Assembly: GCA_034421515.1 (NCBI GenBank)
Contig: DAOUKH010000093.1
Coordinates: 1 to 64,000 of the forward strand
Reading direction: 5' to 3'
Source of the DNA: DAOUKH01 sp034421515
GTDB taxonomy: Bacteria; Chloroflexota; Dehalococcoidia; SHYB01
Length of the DNA stretch: 64,000 bases
Positions 6,516 to 14,888 of the stretch are shown here, piece after piece. The notes beneath the pieces are model-generated. The model did no database searches, had not been told where the DNA came from, and saw nothing but the letters and a program-made list of their open reading frames with translations. Each line of letters starts with the position of its first letter. Within the stretch, counting starts at the first letter, position 1. A program made the position numbers and the translations under genes.

Positions 6516-8885
6516 CTAGTTCCGCAGCGGGCGGCCGGTGTCGAGGATCGACTGCATGCGGGCACGGCTTTTCTCGTAGTGGCAGAGCTCGATCAGCGCG
6601 GCGCGTTCGAGCTCGAGGAAGTGCTCCTCGCTCTCCGCTGTGCCGGGCTCAGCGTCGCCGCCGGTGAGGATGAAGGCGAGGCGCTTCACAATTTCGAGAT
6701 CGTGCTCAGTGGCGCGGCCCGCCGAGACCATCGCCTCGGCCCCCTCGATCATCTTGGCACGAGGGCCGGGGCCGAGGACGGGAATCCGGCGCGGCACGGG
6801 CGGCGTGAAGCCGGAGCCAGCGAGGCGGAGAGCCTCACGCTTGCCCTCGTACACTAGGTGGTCGGGATTCGCCACGATGACGTCGTCCGCCCGCAGGAAG
6901 CCGATGCTCCGGGCCTCCAACGCGCTACCCGAGGTCTTCGAGAGTCCAATCGTCTGGAAGACATCCATCGCCCCGGCGGCGGGACCGTCGGCTCTGGAGG
7001 TCGTGGCCCTGGCGAGCAGTTCCATGCAGCCGCCCCCGCCGGGGACGAGTCCCGCGCCGACCTCGACGAGGCCCATATAGGTCTCGATTGACGCCGCGGC
7101 CCTGTGTCCGCCGAAGACGATCTCGGCGCCGCCGCCGAGGGTGGCCCCGAACGGGGCGACGACCACGGGAATGCCGAGCCGGCGAAGCGCCAGCAGGACG
7201 TATTGGAAACGGCGGACCAGGTCGTCAATCCGGCTCCACTCGCCAGCGTTGGCCGGGTCGAGGATGAGCTTGACGTTCGCTCCGACGCAGAAGTTGGGTG
7301 TCACGTGGCTGCCGATGACGAGGGCTTGGAAGTCGTGGGGCGCGGCTTCGGCCGCCGCTTCGAGCATGGCCACCACCTCGTAGCCGATGGCCTGATTGGG
7401 TGAGTGCAGATCGAGGAGCGCGACGCCGTCGCCGAGGTCGTAGAGCGAGGCGCCCGGGTTGCCGGCGCGGCGCTTCCCCGCTTCTTCTAGCCCGGCCGTT
7501 GAGACCGTCCGTTCGTCGGACGGCGCCGGAACGTAGCTCCCCGCGGCGGTCGCCTGCAGGAGTTGGCCGACCTCGGAGCGGTAGAAGGTCCCACCCTCGT
7601 CCGCGAGCCGCTCGACCCAGGCCGGAACGTCGATGCCCTCGGTCTTCATCCGGGGCACGGTCTCGCGCACGCCGAGTGCGTCCCAGAGTTGGAAGGGGCC
7701 GAGCTCCCAACCGAAGCCCCAGTGCAAGCCACGGTCGATGTTGATGATGTCCTCGGCAACCTCGCCCAGCTTCGAGGCCGCGTAGGGCAGCACCTGCGAG
7801 AATACGCGCCAGGTGAAGCGGCCCGCCCAGTCGTCGGCGTCGACCAAGACACGGAGGCGTTTCGCGAGGTTGGGCTCGGCCCGCGCCGCGTCCAGCGAGG
7901 GAGCCGTGGGCCGCGAGCGGGGCCGATACTCCATCGAGGAGGGGTCCAGCACCAGGATCTGGGTGGCCCCGTCCTTTCGGATGCGCTTGTAGAAGCCCTG
8001 TCCGCCCTTCTCGCCGCTCCAGCCGCGGCCCAGCATGTCGCGCACGTAGTCGGGGAACCGGTACGCCTCCTTCTCCCAGGGTTCGGAGACGAAGCCGACG
8101 GTGTTATCGCAGACCTGGGCGAAGACGTCGATCCCCACGACGTCGAGAAGGCGGAAGGTCGCGCTCGACGGCCGCCCGATGACGGGCCCCGTGGCCGCGT
8201 CGACGTCGTCGAAGGCGAGGCCCAACTCCTCCATCACCCGCAGGGTCGTGGTGAGCGAGTAGGCGCCGATGCGGTTCGCGGTAAAGTTCGGCACGTCGTT
8301 GGCGATGACGACGCCCTTGCCGAGCACGGTCTCCGCAAACGAGCGCAGCGTGTCCAGAACGCCGGGGTCCGTCTCCGGCGTCGGGATGATCTCCAACAGG
8401 TGCAGATAGCGCGGCGGGTTGAAGAAATGGGTGCCCGCGAAGCGCTGGCGAAGCCCGGGGCCGACCGCCTCGGCGATGGCCGCGATGGGAATTCCTGAGG
8501 TGTTGGTCGTGGCGATCACGCTGGGCTTCAGATGACCGGCGACCTTGCGCCACAGGTCCTGCTTCACGTCGATGCGCTCGAAGACCGCCTCCACCACCCA
8601 GTCGGCCTCGCGAAGACGGTCGAGGTGGTCCTCGATGTTCCCTGTCGCGATGCGGTCAAGGACGGCCTTCTCGTAGAGCGGCGAGGGGCTGAGGTCGAGC
8701 AGGCGGCGCTTCCCCGCCTCGGCGGGGGCGTTCCGGTCCTCCTCCCCGGGCAGATCGAGGAGGTCGACGGGTATGTCGAAGCCGGCGGCCAGCGCCGCGA
8801 TCTGCGCGCCCATCGTCCCCGCCCCAAGGACCGCGACGCGGCGAATCCCCGGCGTGCCTGCCGTCGACTCACCAGTTGAGGTCAT
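6516..8885 (-). CDS. fadN: 3-hydroxyacyl-CoA dehydrogenase / enoyl-CoA hydratase, FadN type
   Basis: Bifunctional beta-oxidation enzyme of 789 residues, the usual length for FadN. The N-terminal Rossmann domain has GAGTMG (21-26), and the catalytic region THFFNPPRYLHLLEIIP follows. Two 3-hydroxyacyl-CoA dehydrogenase C-terminal repeats come next (HWGFGWELGPFQLWDALG is typical). An enoyl-CoA hydratase domain from about residue 480 contains ATLGGGAEIVFGG and VEVGAGLVPGGGG. It should hydrate trans-2-enoyl-CoA and oxidise the L-3-hydroxyacyl-CoA product with NAD. AGGAGG precedes the ATG. It is the last gene of a five-gene minus-strand operon (14699 to 6516) that also supplies CoA transfer and dehydrogenation; no thiolase is in this operon. 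Confidence 0.92.
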   Translation of the reverse strand: MTSTGESTAGTPGIRRVAVLGAGTMGAQIAALAAGFDIPVDLLDLPGEEDRNAPAEAGKRRLLDLSPSPLYEKAVLDRIATGNIEDHLDRLREADWVVEAVFERIDVKQDLWRKVAGHLKPSVIATTNTSGIPIAAIAEAVGPGLRQRFAGTHFFNPPRYLHLLEIIPTPETDPGVLDTLRSFAETVLGKGVVIANDVPNFTANRIGAYSLTTTLRVMEELGLAFDDVDAATGPVIGRPSSATFRLLDVVGIDVFAQVCDNTVGFVSEPWEKEAYRFPDYVRDMLGRGWSGEKGGQGFYKRIRKDGATQILVLDPSSMEYRPRSRPTAPSLDAARAEPNLAKRLRVLVDADDWAGRFTWRVFSQVLPYAASKLGEVAEDIINIDRGLHWGFGWELGPFQLWDALGVRETVPRMKTEGIDVPAWVERLADEGGTFYRSEVGQLLQATAAGSYVPAPSDERTVSTAGLEEAGKRRAGNPGASLYDLGDGVALLDLHSPNQAIGYEVVAMLEAAAEAAPHDFQALVIGSHVTPNFCVGANVKLILDPANAGEWSRIDDLVRRFQYVLLALRRLGIPVVVAPFGATLGGGAEIVFGGHRAAASIETYMGLVEVGAGLVPGGGGCMELLARATTSRADGPAAGAMDVFQTIGLSKTSGSALEARSIGFLRADDVIVANPDHLVYEGKREALRLAGSGFTPPVPRRIPVLGPGPRAKMIEGAEAMVSAGRATEHDLEIVKRLAFILTGGDAEPGTAESEEHFLELERAALIELCHYEKSRARMQSILDTGRPLRN

Positions 8886-8912
8886 GTTGCCTCCTTTGGC
8901 CGCCTCGCCGCG

Positions 8913-11384
8913 CTACGACTCCTGCTCGAAGACGCCCTCGGCGAGCAGGGTAGCAAACTCTTCGTCGGTGTAACCGAGGAGCTCGGTGGCAACGAAATGC
9001 GTATGTTCGCCGAGCAAGGGAGCGCGGCGCAGATCGTGCGGCGTTCGCGAAAGCCGGAACGACGGCGCGTCGTAGGAGCGGCGGCCCATCTCCGGGTGGT
9101 TCAAGCGAGCGAAGTGTTCGCGATGGGCGAGCTGTGGATCCTGGAAGAGATCGTAGGCCGTCGCCACCACCGCCGCCGGAACGCCCGCCGTCTGCAGCAG
9201 GCGCATCACCTCCTCGGCCTTGCGCGGACGTGTCCACTCCCCGATCAACCCGTCGAGCGCAGCGGCGTTCGAGCGGCGGGCCGCCTCGTTGGAGAAGCGT
9301 TCGTCTTCGGCCCAGGCAGGCCTCCCCATGACTTCGACGAGGGCGCGCCACTGGTCGTCGGTGTAGGCCGCGATGGCGCACCAACGGTCATCGACCTCGG
9401 GCGCGGCGGCGGGGTCGGCGGCGCAAGGGTAAACGCCGTGGGGCGCCGCCTCCGGCGATCGGTTGCCGTCGGGGCCCGCGCTCCGCCCGTTCACGAGGTA
9501 GTCAAGGATGATCGGGGCCACGAAGTTGACCGCCGCGTCGAACTGCGAGAGGTCGATGTACGTCCCGCGGCCCGTGATGCGGCGGCGGTCGAGCGAGGCC
9601 AGCAGCGCCGCCAGGCCGTACCAAACGCCGATGAGATCGCCGTAGGCGTCGGCGATGTCGGTCGGCGGGAGGTCGGGCCAGCCGTTGATCCGGTTGATGC
9701 CGCAGAGAGCGTGGAGGAGCGACGCGTAGCCGGGCTGCGCGGCGTCCGGCCCGTCCTGGCCCTGGAAAGATGAGCTCAGCACGATTGCCTTGGGGTTGAT
9801 CGCCGCGATGCCCTTGTAGCCCAAGCCCCAGCGCTCCATCACGCCGGGGGTGAAGTTTTCGATCACCACGTCGGCCCACTCGACGATCCGGCGCGCCGCC
9901 GCCAACCCGCGCGGGTCGTTGAGGTCGACGCCCAGGCTGAGCTTGCCGGCGTTGTGGTTGGCGAAATGGCCGCTGCTGTTGAAGGTGGGCTTGCCGGCGA
10001 ACGGGCCGCTCTGGCGGGTCCCATCGAGGCGCCCGCTGAACTCGACTTTGACGACGGTAGCGCCGAAGAGCGCCAGGTTCTTCCCAAGCGCCGGGCCGGC
10101 CACCAACCAAGTGAAGTCGGCGACCCTCAGCCCTTCGAGCGCATGTCCCAAATTAGGCGAGGCTCCCGGTTGAGGCTCAGCCAGCGTTCTCGGCGGCTCC
10201 GACAGCACCTCGGCGCTGTGCTCGCCGACGCGCGGGGCGGGGCGGGTGACCGCCGCGAGCGGCGACGGGGAGCGCACCGGGGGCCGCGGGAACCTGATGG
10301 GCTCGTCCTTCCCCGAGGGCGTCAGGTCGGCGAAGAGCCCGCGATGAGCAAGCTGCCGGTTCTCGACGACGCCGTGGGCGTCGTTCACCGGATAGAGCAG
10401 CAGACGCCTCTCCAAGGCGCCCTCGACAAGCTCGGCGACGGTGTGGTTCGCGAAGAACGCGGCGAAGGCGGACTCCCAGACGTCGACCTGCTCTTGAGAG
10501 ACCTTGTAGAGGCTCATCTCTTCCCAAGGCACGGCACGCAGCTCGGGGCTTAGCCCCTCCTCCGCCATCCACTCCACAAGGGGGACGTTCTTCCGGCCCC
10601 AGCCGGCGCCGACCCACCACACCCACGAGACGTAGCCGTCCTTGCACCGCCATATCCAGTTGCGGTGAATCTTCAGGCCCGGCGTCGTCCCGCGCTTACA
10701 GATGACGCCCCTGATGTCGTAGTACTGCTGCACCCAGTCGAGCGCGTTGGCGACCGCCTCCTGCACGGAGACGTCGACGTGCTGGCCGAGGCCGGTCCGC
10801 CGCCGGTGCTCATGCGCGATGAGCGCCCCGACGGCGGCCTGCGCCCCCGCCTGGTTGTAGGACTGAGGCTCGCCGATCGTGACCGGAGGGCGGTCGGGTG
10901 GGCCGCAGAGATAGAGCAGCCCGCCGGCGGCGAGCGAAATGAGGTCGCCGCCCGCGTAGTCCCGGTACGGCCCCGACGTACCGAAGGGCGTGATGGAGAC
11001 CATGATCAGGTCCTCGTGGCCTCGGCTCAGCTCGGCGTAGCCCAGACCGATGCCGTCGAGGTAGCCCGGCAGCGCCGACTCGATCACGAAGTCCGCCCCC
11101 GCGACGAGGTCGCGGACGCGGTCCCGGTCGGTCGCTCGCTCCAAGTCCAGGATGACGCTGCGCTTGTTGGCGTTGTAGGCCCAGAAGCTGAGCGAGTCGT
11201 CGGGATGGCCGGTGTCGCGGTAGAAGGGAGCCACGGCCCTGGCGGGGTCGCCGCCCGGCGGCTCGACCTTGATCACGTCGGCGCCGAGGTCGCCAAGGAT
11301 GCGCCCGCAGAGCGCGCCCTGCCGTCCAGTCAGGTCGATGACCCGGTAGGGGCTCAGAGTCAGGTCGTCGCGGTTCGCCGCCAT
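8913..11384 (-). CDS. Two-domain class III CoA-transferase (CaiB/BaiF fusion)
   Basis: An 823-residue fusion of two CaiB/BaiF (family III) CoA-transferase domains, about 1-395 and 415-823; single-domain members are about 400 residues. Each half begins with the family's ridge (YRVIDLTGRQGALCGRIL; LEGLRVADFTWLVAGPALG) and has the TGxG(x)2(V/I)D motif (TGLGQHVDVS; TGRGTYIDLS). Measured back from that TGxG, the residue expected to be the catalytic aspartate is Asp583 in the second half but Tyr176 in the first. So only one half looks able to form the acyl-aspartyl intermediate. It starts 6 nt after the acyl-CoA dehydrogenase stop and ends 27 nt before fadN. It probably activates an organic acid to its CoA thioester for this operon; donor and acceptor are unknown. 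Confidence 0.9.
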   Translation of the reverse strand: MAANRDDLTLSPYRVIDLTGRQGALCGRILGDLGADVIKVEPPGGDPARAVAPFYRDTGHPDDSLSFWAYNANKRSVILDLERATDRDRVRDLVAGADFVIESALPGYLDGIGLGYAELSRGHEDLIMVSITPFGTSGPYRDYAGGDLISLAAGGLLYLCGPPDRPPVTIGEPQSYNQAGAQAAVGALIAHEHRRRTGLGQHVDVSVQEAVANALDWVQQYYDIRGVICKRGTTPGLKIHRNWIWRCKDGYVSWVWWVGAGWGRKNVPLVEWMAEEGLSPELRAVPWEEMSLYKVSQEQVDVWESAFAAFFANHTVAELVEGALERRLLLYPVNDAHGVVENRQLAHRGLFADLTPSGKDEPIRFPRPPVRSPSPLAAVTRPAPRVGEHSAEVLSEPPRTLAEPQPGASPNLGHALEGLRVADFTWLVAGPALGKNLALFGATVVKVEFSGRLDGTRQSGPFAGKPTFNSSGHFANHNAGKLSLGVDLNDPRGLAAARRIVEWADVVIENFTPGVMERWGLGYKGIAAINPKAIVLSSSFQGQDGPDAAQPGYASLLHALCGINRINGWPDLPPTDIADAYGDLIGVWYGLAALLASLDRRRITGRGTYIDLSQFDAAVNFVAPIILDYLVNGRSAGPDGNRSPEAAPHGVYPCAADPAAAPEVDDRWCAIAAYTDDQWRALVEVMGRPAWAEDERFSNEAARRSNAAALDGLIGEWTRPRKAEEVMRLLQTAGVPAAVVATAYDLFQDPQLAHREHFARLNHPEMGRRSYDAPSFRLSRTPHDLRRAPLLGEHTHFVATELLGYTDEEFATLLAEGVFEQES

Positions 11385-11390
11385 CAGGGC

Positions 11391-12578
11391 CTACCGGGAG
11401 GGGAGTCCGAGGCCGCGCGTGGCGATGATGTTGCGCTGGATCTCCGACGTGCCCACGCCGATGGTCGAGGCCACGCTGATGAGATAGAGGCGCTCGGCGC
11501 GGCCCAGCATGGGGGCGCGCTTTTCACCCCGCTCGTACTGGCCTTCGAGGCCCAGCACCTGCATCCCCACGGCCGCGGCGCGCTGCTCCAGGTCGCTCAT
11601 GTACAGCTTGGCAAGGGAGGCGTCGCGGCTCACCGGCAGCCCGGCCATCTGCTTGCCGACGATGGCGTAGCCCATGCTGCGCATCACCTGAAGATCGATG
11701 GCGACCTGCGCGAGGCGCTTCTCCAGGCCGAGCTTCCGCAGCCGCTTGCGCAAGGCGGGCGAGACCCTGATATGCGCCAGCAGCTCCTCCAGAAATCGTC
11801 GCAGCGACACCGTCGCGGCGAGGTTCGAGCGCTCCGACTCCAAGCCGGCGATGGCCTGATACCATCCCCGGTCCTTCTCGCCGACGAGACAGTCGCGGGG
11901 GACGCGCACGTCTTCAAGGAGGACTTCGCTGAAGTTGTGCGCGCCGACCGCTCGCCAGTCCCGCAGCATCGTCTCAATTGGGGACACCGTGATGCCGGGG
12001 AGGCGCATGTCGAGGAGGAAGGTGCTGATCCCCTTGTGTTTTGGCGCGGCCCGGTCGGTCCGGGTGAGGATCAGCCCCCAGTCGGCGCGGTGGGCGTCGC
12101 TCGACCATATCTTGCGGCCGTTGAGGACGAAGGCATCGCCGTCCTCGACCGCGGAGGTCTCGAGGGAGGCCAGGTCGGACCCCGCGTTCGGCTCACTGAA
12201 GAGCTGACACCAGAGCACTTCGCCGTTGGCGATGCCGGGAAGATGCCGCTCCTTTTGCTCGTCGGTCCCGTGGGAGATCAGCGTCGGCCCCACGAGGCCC
12301 AGTCCCGCACCGGCGGGCCGGGGAGCGCGGGCCAGCGACATCTCCTCGTTGAAGATCATCTGGCGGACGGGAGGCCAGCCTTGTCCGCCGTACTCTCGGG
12401 GCCAGGCGACGGCCAGCCATCCCTTCGCCCCCAGGACTTTCACGAAGCGGCGACGCGCCGCCTCGGTGTCCTCATCGGGCAGCGTCTGCTCGGCATAGCC
12501 GGCGGGGACATTCTGTGAAAGGAAGGCCCGAATCTCGCCGCGGAACGCTTCGTCATCCGTTGTGAAAGCGAAATCCAC
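11391..12578 (-). CDS. Acyl-CoA dehydrogenase
   Basis: FAD-dependent acyl-CoA dehydrogenase, 395 residues. Family motifs include LFSEPNAGSDLASLET, FVLNGRKIWSSDAHRAD and the C-terminal GTSEIQRNIIATRGLGLP. At the usual YEGT position the sequence is GVGT, so the medium-chain-type glutamate is missing. A helix-G glutamate in GLESER (Glu249), like the isovaleryl-CoA dehydrogenase position, could serve instead. This resembles the FadE26-29-type dehydrogenases of actinobacteria, some of which work on side chains of large molecules. It is the third gene of the five-gene operon, between an LLM oxidoreductase and the two-domain CoA-transferase. Confidence 0.92.
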   Translation of the reverse strand: MDFAFTTDDEAFRGEIRAFLSQNVPAGYAEQTLPDEDTEAARRRFVKVLGAKGWLAVAWPREYGGQGWPPVRQMIFNEEMSLARAPRPAGAGLGLVGPTLISHGTDEQKERHLPGIANGEVLWCQLFSEPNAGSDLASLETSAVEDGDAFVLNGRKIWSSDAHRADWGLILTRTDRAAPKHKGISTFLLDMRLPGITVSPIETMLRDWRAVGAHNFSEVLLEDVRVPRDCLVGEKDRGWYQAIAGLESERSNLAATVSLRRFLEELLAHIRVSPALRKRLRKLGLEKRLAQVAIDLQVMRSMGYAIVGKQMAGLPVSRDASLAKLYMSDLEQRAAAVGMQVLGLEGQYERGEKRAPMLGRAERLYLISVASTIGVGTSEIQRNIIATRGLGLPSR

Positions 12579-12607
12579 GGCTCCCCTCGATTGCCGCGGC
12601 GGGCTGC

Positions 12608-13621
12608 CTACTTGGAGAAGGTCTCGAAGATCGCCTTGCGGTAGTCCTCGTTCTTCTCCGAGTCGAGATGGAAGCCGGGGACCTCGACCATGATGCCGTC
12701 TACCAGGGGTTCGAAGCTCTTCATCTTCTTGCTGACGCGGTCGACGTTACCCACCACGGTGAAGGCGTCGATCATGTCGTCGGTGACGAGCTCCCAGATG
12801 GCCTCGCTGTGGCCGTGCTCGCGGAACCGCTTCTGTATCTCTTCGGTGATCTTGCCGAAGCCGTGCGCTTCCATCAGCGGCTGATAGGTGCGGACGGTGC
12901 TGAAGAAGGCGACCTCGCGGGCGGCGTCCATGCGCGCTTCCTTCTCATCGCGGGAGATGATGACCACCAGCGGCACCATGAGCTCGATATCCTTACGCTC
13001 GCGCCCGGCCCGTTCGAGCCCCTTTGCCACGTTGGGAATGATGACTTCCTTAATCCAGAACGGCGACCAGATAATGTGGCCCAGCAGGCCGTCGGCGACC
13101 TGGCCGGCCAGCCGGGCCATGCCCGCCTGCACACCGGCGAGGTAGACCGGAATCTTCTCGCGGACGGGCTTCATGGGGCGGGTCCAGCCCCTGATGTTGA
13201 CCTGGACGAACTCGCCGTCGTACCGAATCGGCTCGTTCTTGCTCGCCTTTTCCATGATGAGCCGTACGGATTCGACGACCTCACGCAGGTGGGGGACCGC
13301 CTTGCCGTAGGGCACGCCGTGCCACAGCTCGACGAGCCGTTGCACGCCGGTCCCAAGCCCGAGGTTGAACCGGCCATTGCTGATGACGTCCATGTCCAAC
13401 GCGGTCAGCGCCGTCTCCAGCGGACTGCGCGTGAATGCCAACGCGATGGACGTGCCGAGCTCCAGCTTGGTGGTGGCGCCGGCGACGGCCGCCAGGGGAA
13501 CAAAGGGCGTGCCGTTGAGTTGCTCGGCCCACATGCCGTCCATGCCCGACGACTCGGCCATCTGGGCGCGTTCGATCAGCGTCTTCGCGTCGCCCGTGCC
13601 CATACCTGAGTAGAGACGCAT
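12608..13621 (-). CDS. LLM-class flavin-dependent oxidoreductase
   Basis: Luciferase-like (alpha/beta)8-barrel oxidoreductase of 337 residues, using F420 or FMN. Typical features are GMDGMWAEQL near the N-terminus, LELGTSIALAFTRSPLETALTALDMD and NGRFNLGLGTG. It is a tandem paralogue of the gene immediately upstream (13680-14699); the two share the same length, order of motifs and the MEKASKNEPI / MENAHKGRPI region. In this class the cofactor cannot be decided by eye, although proline- and glycine-rich turns like these are common in F420-dependent members. It should act on a CoA ester or free acid entering the operon's beta-oxidation steps, but no substrate can be named. Confidence 0.88.
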   Translation of the reverse strand: MRLYSGMGTGDAKTLIERAQMAESSGMDGMWAEQLNGTPFVPLAAVAGATTKLELGTSIALAFTRSPLETALTALDMDVISNGRFNLGLGTGVQRLVELWHGVPYGKAVPHLREVVESVRLIMEKASKNEPIRYDGEFVQVNIRGWTRPMKPVREKIPVYLAGVQAGMARLAGQVADGLLGHIIWSPFWIKEVIIPNVAKGLERAGRERKDIELMVPLVVIISRDEKEARMDAAREVAFFSTVRTYQPLMEAHGFGKITEEIQKRFREHGHSEAIWELVTDDMIDAFTVVGNVDRVSKKMKSFEPLVDGIMVEVPGFHLDSEKNEDYRKAIFETFSK

Positions 13622-13679
13622 CTGTCACCAGTCCTTTGCTTGAGCGGCGGTCCGCGCCGCGACCTGAGCAGACGTCAAT

Positions 13680-14699
13680 TCACGCGCCGAAGACATCGAA
13701 GACGGCGTTCTCCCATGGCTCCCTTTCGGCGCGCCGCATCCCCTGCGTAGGGGTCTGCAAGATGATCCCATCAGCAAACTCGGCGTATTCCGCGACCTTG
13801 GCCTTCACTTCCTCGGCGTTGCCGATCACCACAAACGCCTCCGCCATCTCGTCGGTGACGATGGCGTTCGCCTTCGGCGTAAAGCCCTTCGCCTCCCGGA
13901 ACGTTTCGCGGATGCGCTTGGCCTCATCCTCGAAGCCGTGGAGGGCGAAGAAGGGAGCATAGGCCCGGACCGTTGCGTAAAAGGCGGGCGTGCCGCGGGC
14001 GATCTCCAGCGCCTGTTCCCGGTCGTCCGAGACCAACACGTCGATGTAGAGATAGACGGCGAAGTCGCTGCGGTCGCGTCCGCTTCGCCGCAAGCCCTCC
14101 TCGATGTTCGGCTGCATCACCTCTTTGATGTACTTCAGGGTGTAGACGGGGTGCGCGAGCAGCCCGTCGCCGACCTCCGCGGCGGTGCGGACCATGCCGG
14201 GGCCGACGGCGCCGAGGTAGATCGGTATTTTCTCGCGGACGGGCCGCCACGGCCTGATGTAGCCCGCGATATTCACGTCGTGGTAGTCGCCCTTGGAGAC
14301 GATGGGGCGCCCCTTGTGGGCGTTCTCCATGATCAGCCGGATGAGCTGCACCGTCTCCTTGATGTGCGGGATCGGCTTGCCGAACGTGACGTTGTGCCAG
14401 CTCTCGTTGATGCGCTTGAGGCTCGTGCTCAAGCCGAGGATGAAGCGTCCGTCGGTGAGCCGGTCGAGATCGAGGGCGGTGAGGGCGGTCGTCATCGGGC
14501 TTCGCACGAAGCCGTAGGCGACGGCGGTGCCGAGCTTGATCTTCTCGGTGAACCCGGCGACGGCGGCGCAGTTCACATACGGCGTCCCGGCCAACTCGCC
14601 CGCCCACAGTCCCTCGAAGCCGGCCTCCTCGGCGCGCTTGGCGCGCTCGATCATGAGGGGCAGGCTCTTATCGTCCAAGCGAAGAGAGTAGTTGACCAA
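13680..14699 (-). CDS. LLM-class flavin-dependent oxidoreductase (tandem paralogue)
   Basis: Second LLM barrel protein, about 339 residues, first gene of the five-gene minus-strand operon. Motifs: GFEGLWAGEL, IKLGTAVAYGFVRSPMTTAL, DGRFILGLSTS and REKIPIYLGAVGPGM. I take the TTG at 14699 as start because GGAG lies 6 nt upstream and the residue aligns with the ATG of its paralogue; the frame stays open to another TTG at 14732. The downstream gap to the paralogue is 58 nt, the largest in the operon. It is divergent from the UGSC-like gene at 14889, and the shared 189-bp gap contains an AT-rich promoter core. Confidence 0.85.
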   Translation of the reverse strand: MVNYSLRLDDKSLPLMIERAKRAEEAGFEGLWAGELAGTPYVNCAAVAGFTEKIKLGTAVAYGFVRSPMTTALTALDLDRLTDGRFILGLSTSLKRINESWHNVTFGKPIPHIKETVQLIRLIMENAHKGRPIVSKGDYHDVNIAGYIRPWRPVREKIPIYLGAVGPGMVRTAAEVGDGLLAHPVYTLKYIKEVMQPNIEEGLRRSGRDRSDFAVYLYIDVLVSDDREQALEIARGTPAFYATVRAYAPFFALHGFEDEAKRIRETFREAKGFTPKANAIVTDEMAEAFVVIGNAEEVKAKVAEYAEFADGIILQTPTQGMRRAEREPWENAVFDVFGA

Positions 14700-14748
14700 A
14701 GGGAGCTCCAAAGGACGGGGCAGGGCAGTCAAAGGCGCGCCGTGGCCC

Positions 14749-14778
14749 TTGACTGTGCAGGGCTCTGAAGGATATATA
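14749..14778 (+). promoter_or_regulatory. Predicted sigma70-type promoter
   Basis: TTGACT at 14749-14754 and TATATA at 14773-14778 with an 18-bp spacer point toward the gene at 14889. It lies in the divergent gap and stands out from the GC-rich background. Confidence 0.5.
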
Positions 14779-14793
14779 CTTGTCTTAGGTGTC

Positions 14794-14820
14794 GGGGGCG
14801 CATTATCGCAGCCCCCTTTT
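14794..14820 (+). terminator. Terminator-like hairpin in the leader of the UGSC-like gene
   Basis: GGGGGC (14794-14799) pairs with GCCCCC (14811-14816) and is followed by TTTT. It falls only about 10-15 nt after the expected transcription start of the promoter at 14749-14778 and upstream of the coding region. It could therefore work as an attenuator, or end a transcript from elsewhere. Confidence 0.4.
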
Positions 14821-14888
14821 CAGGTGTCAACGAACGGCGGGCCCGCGCCTCGCCCTTCACCCTGGGGTCGGAGGCCCCGAGCGATACC

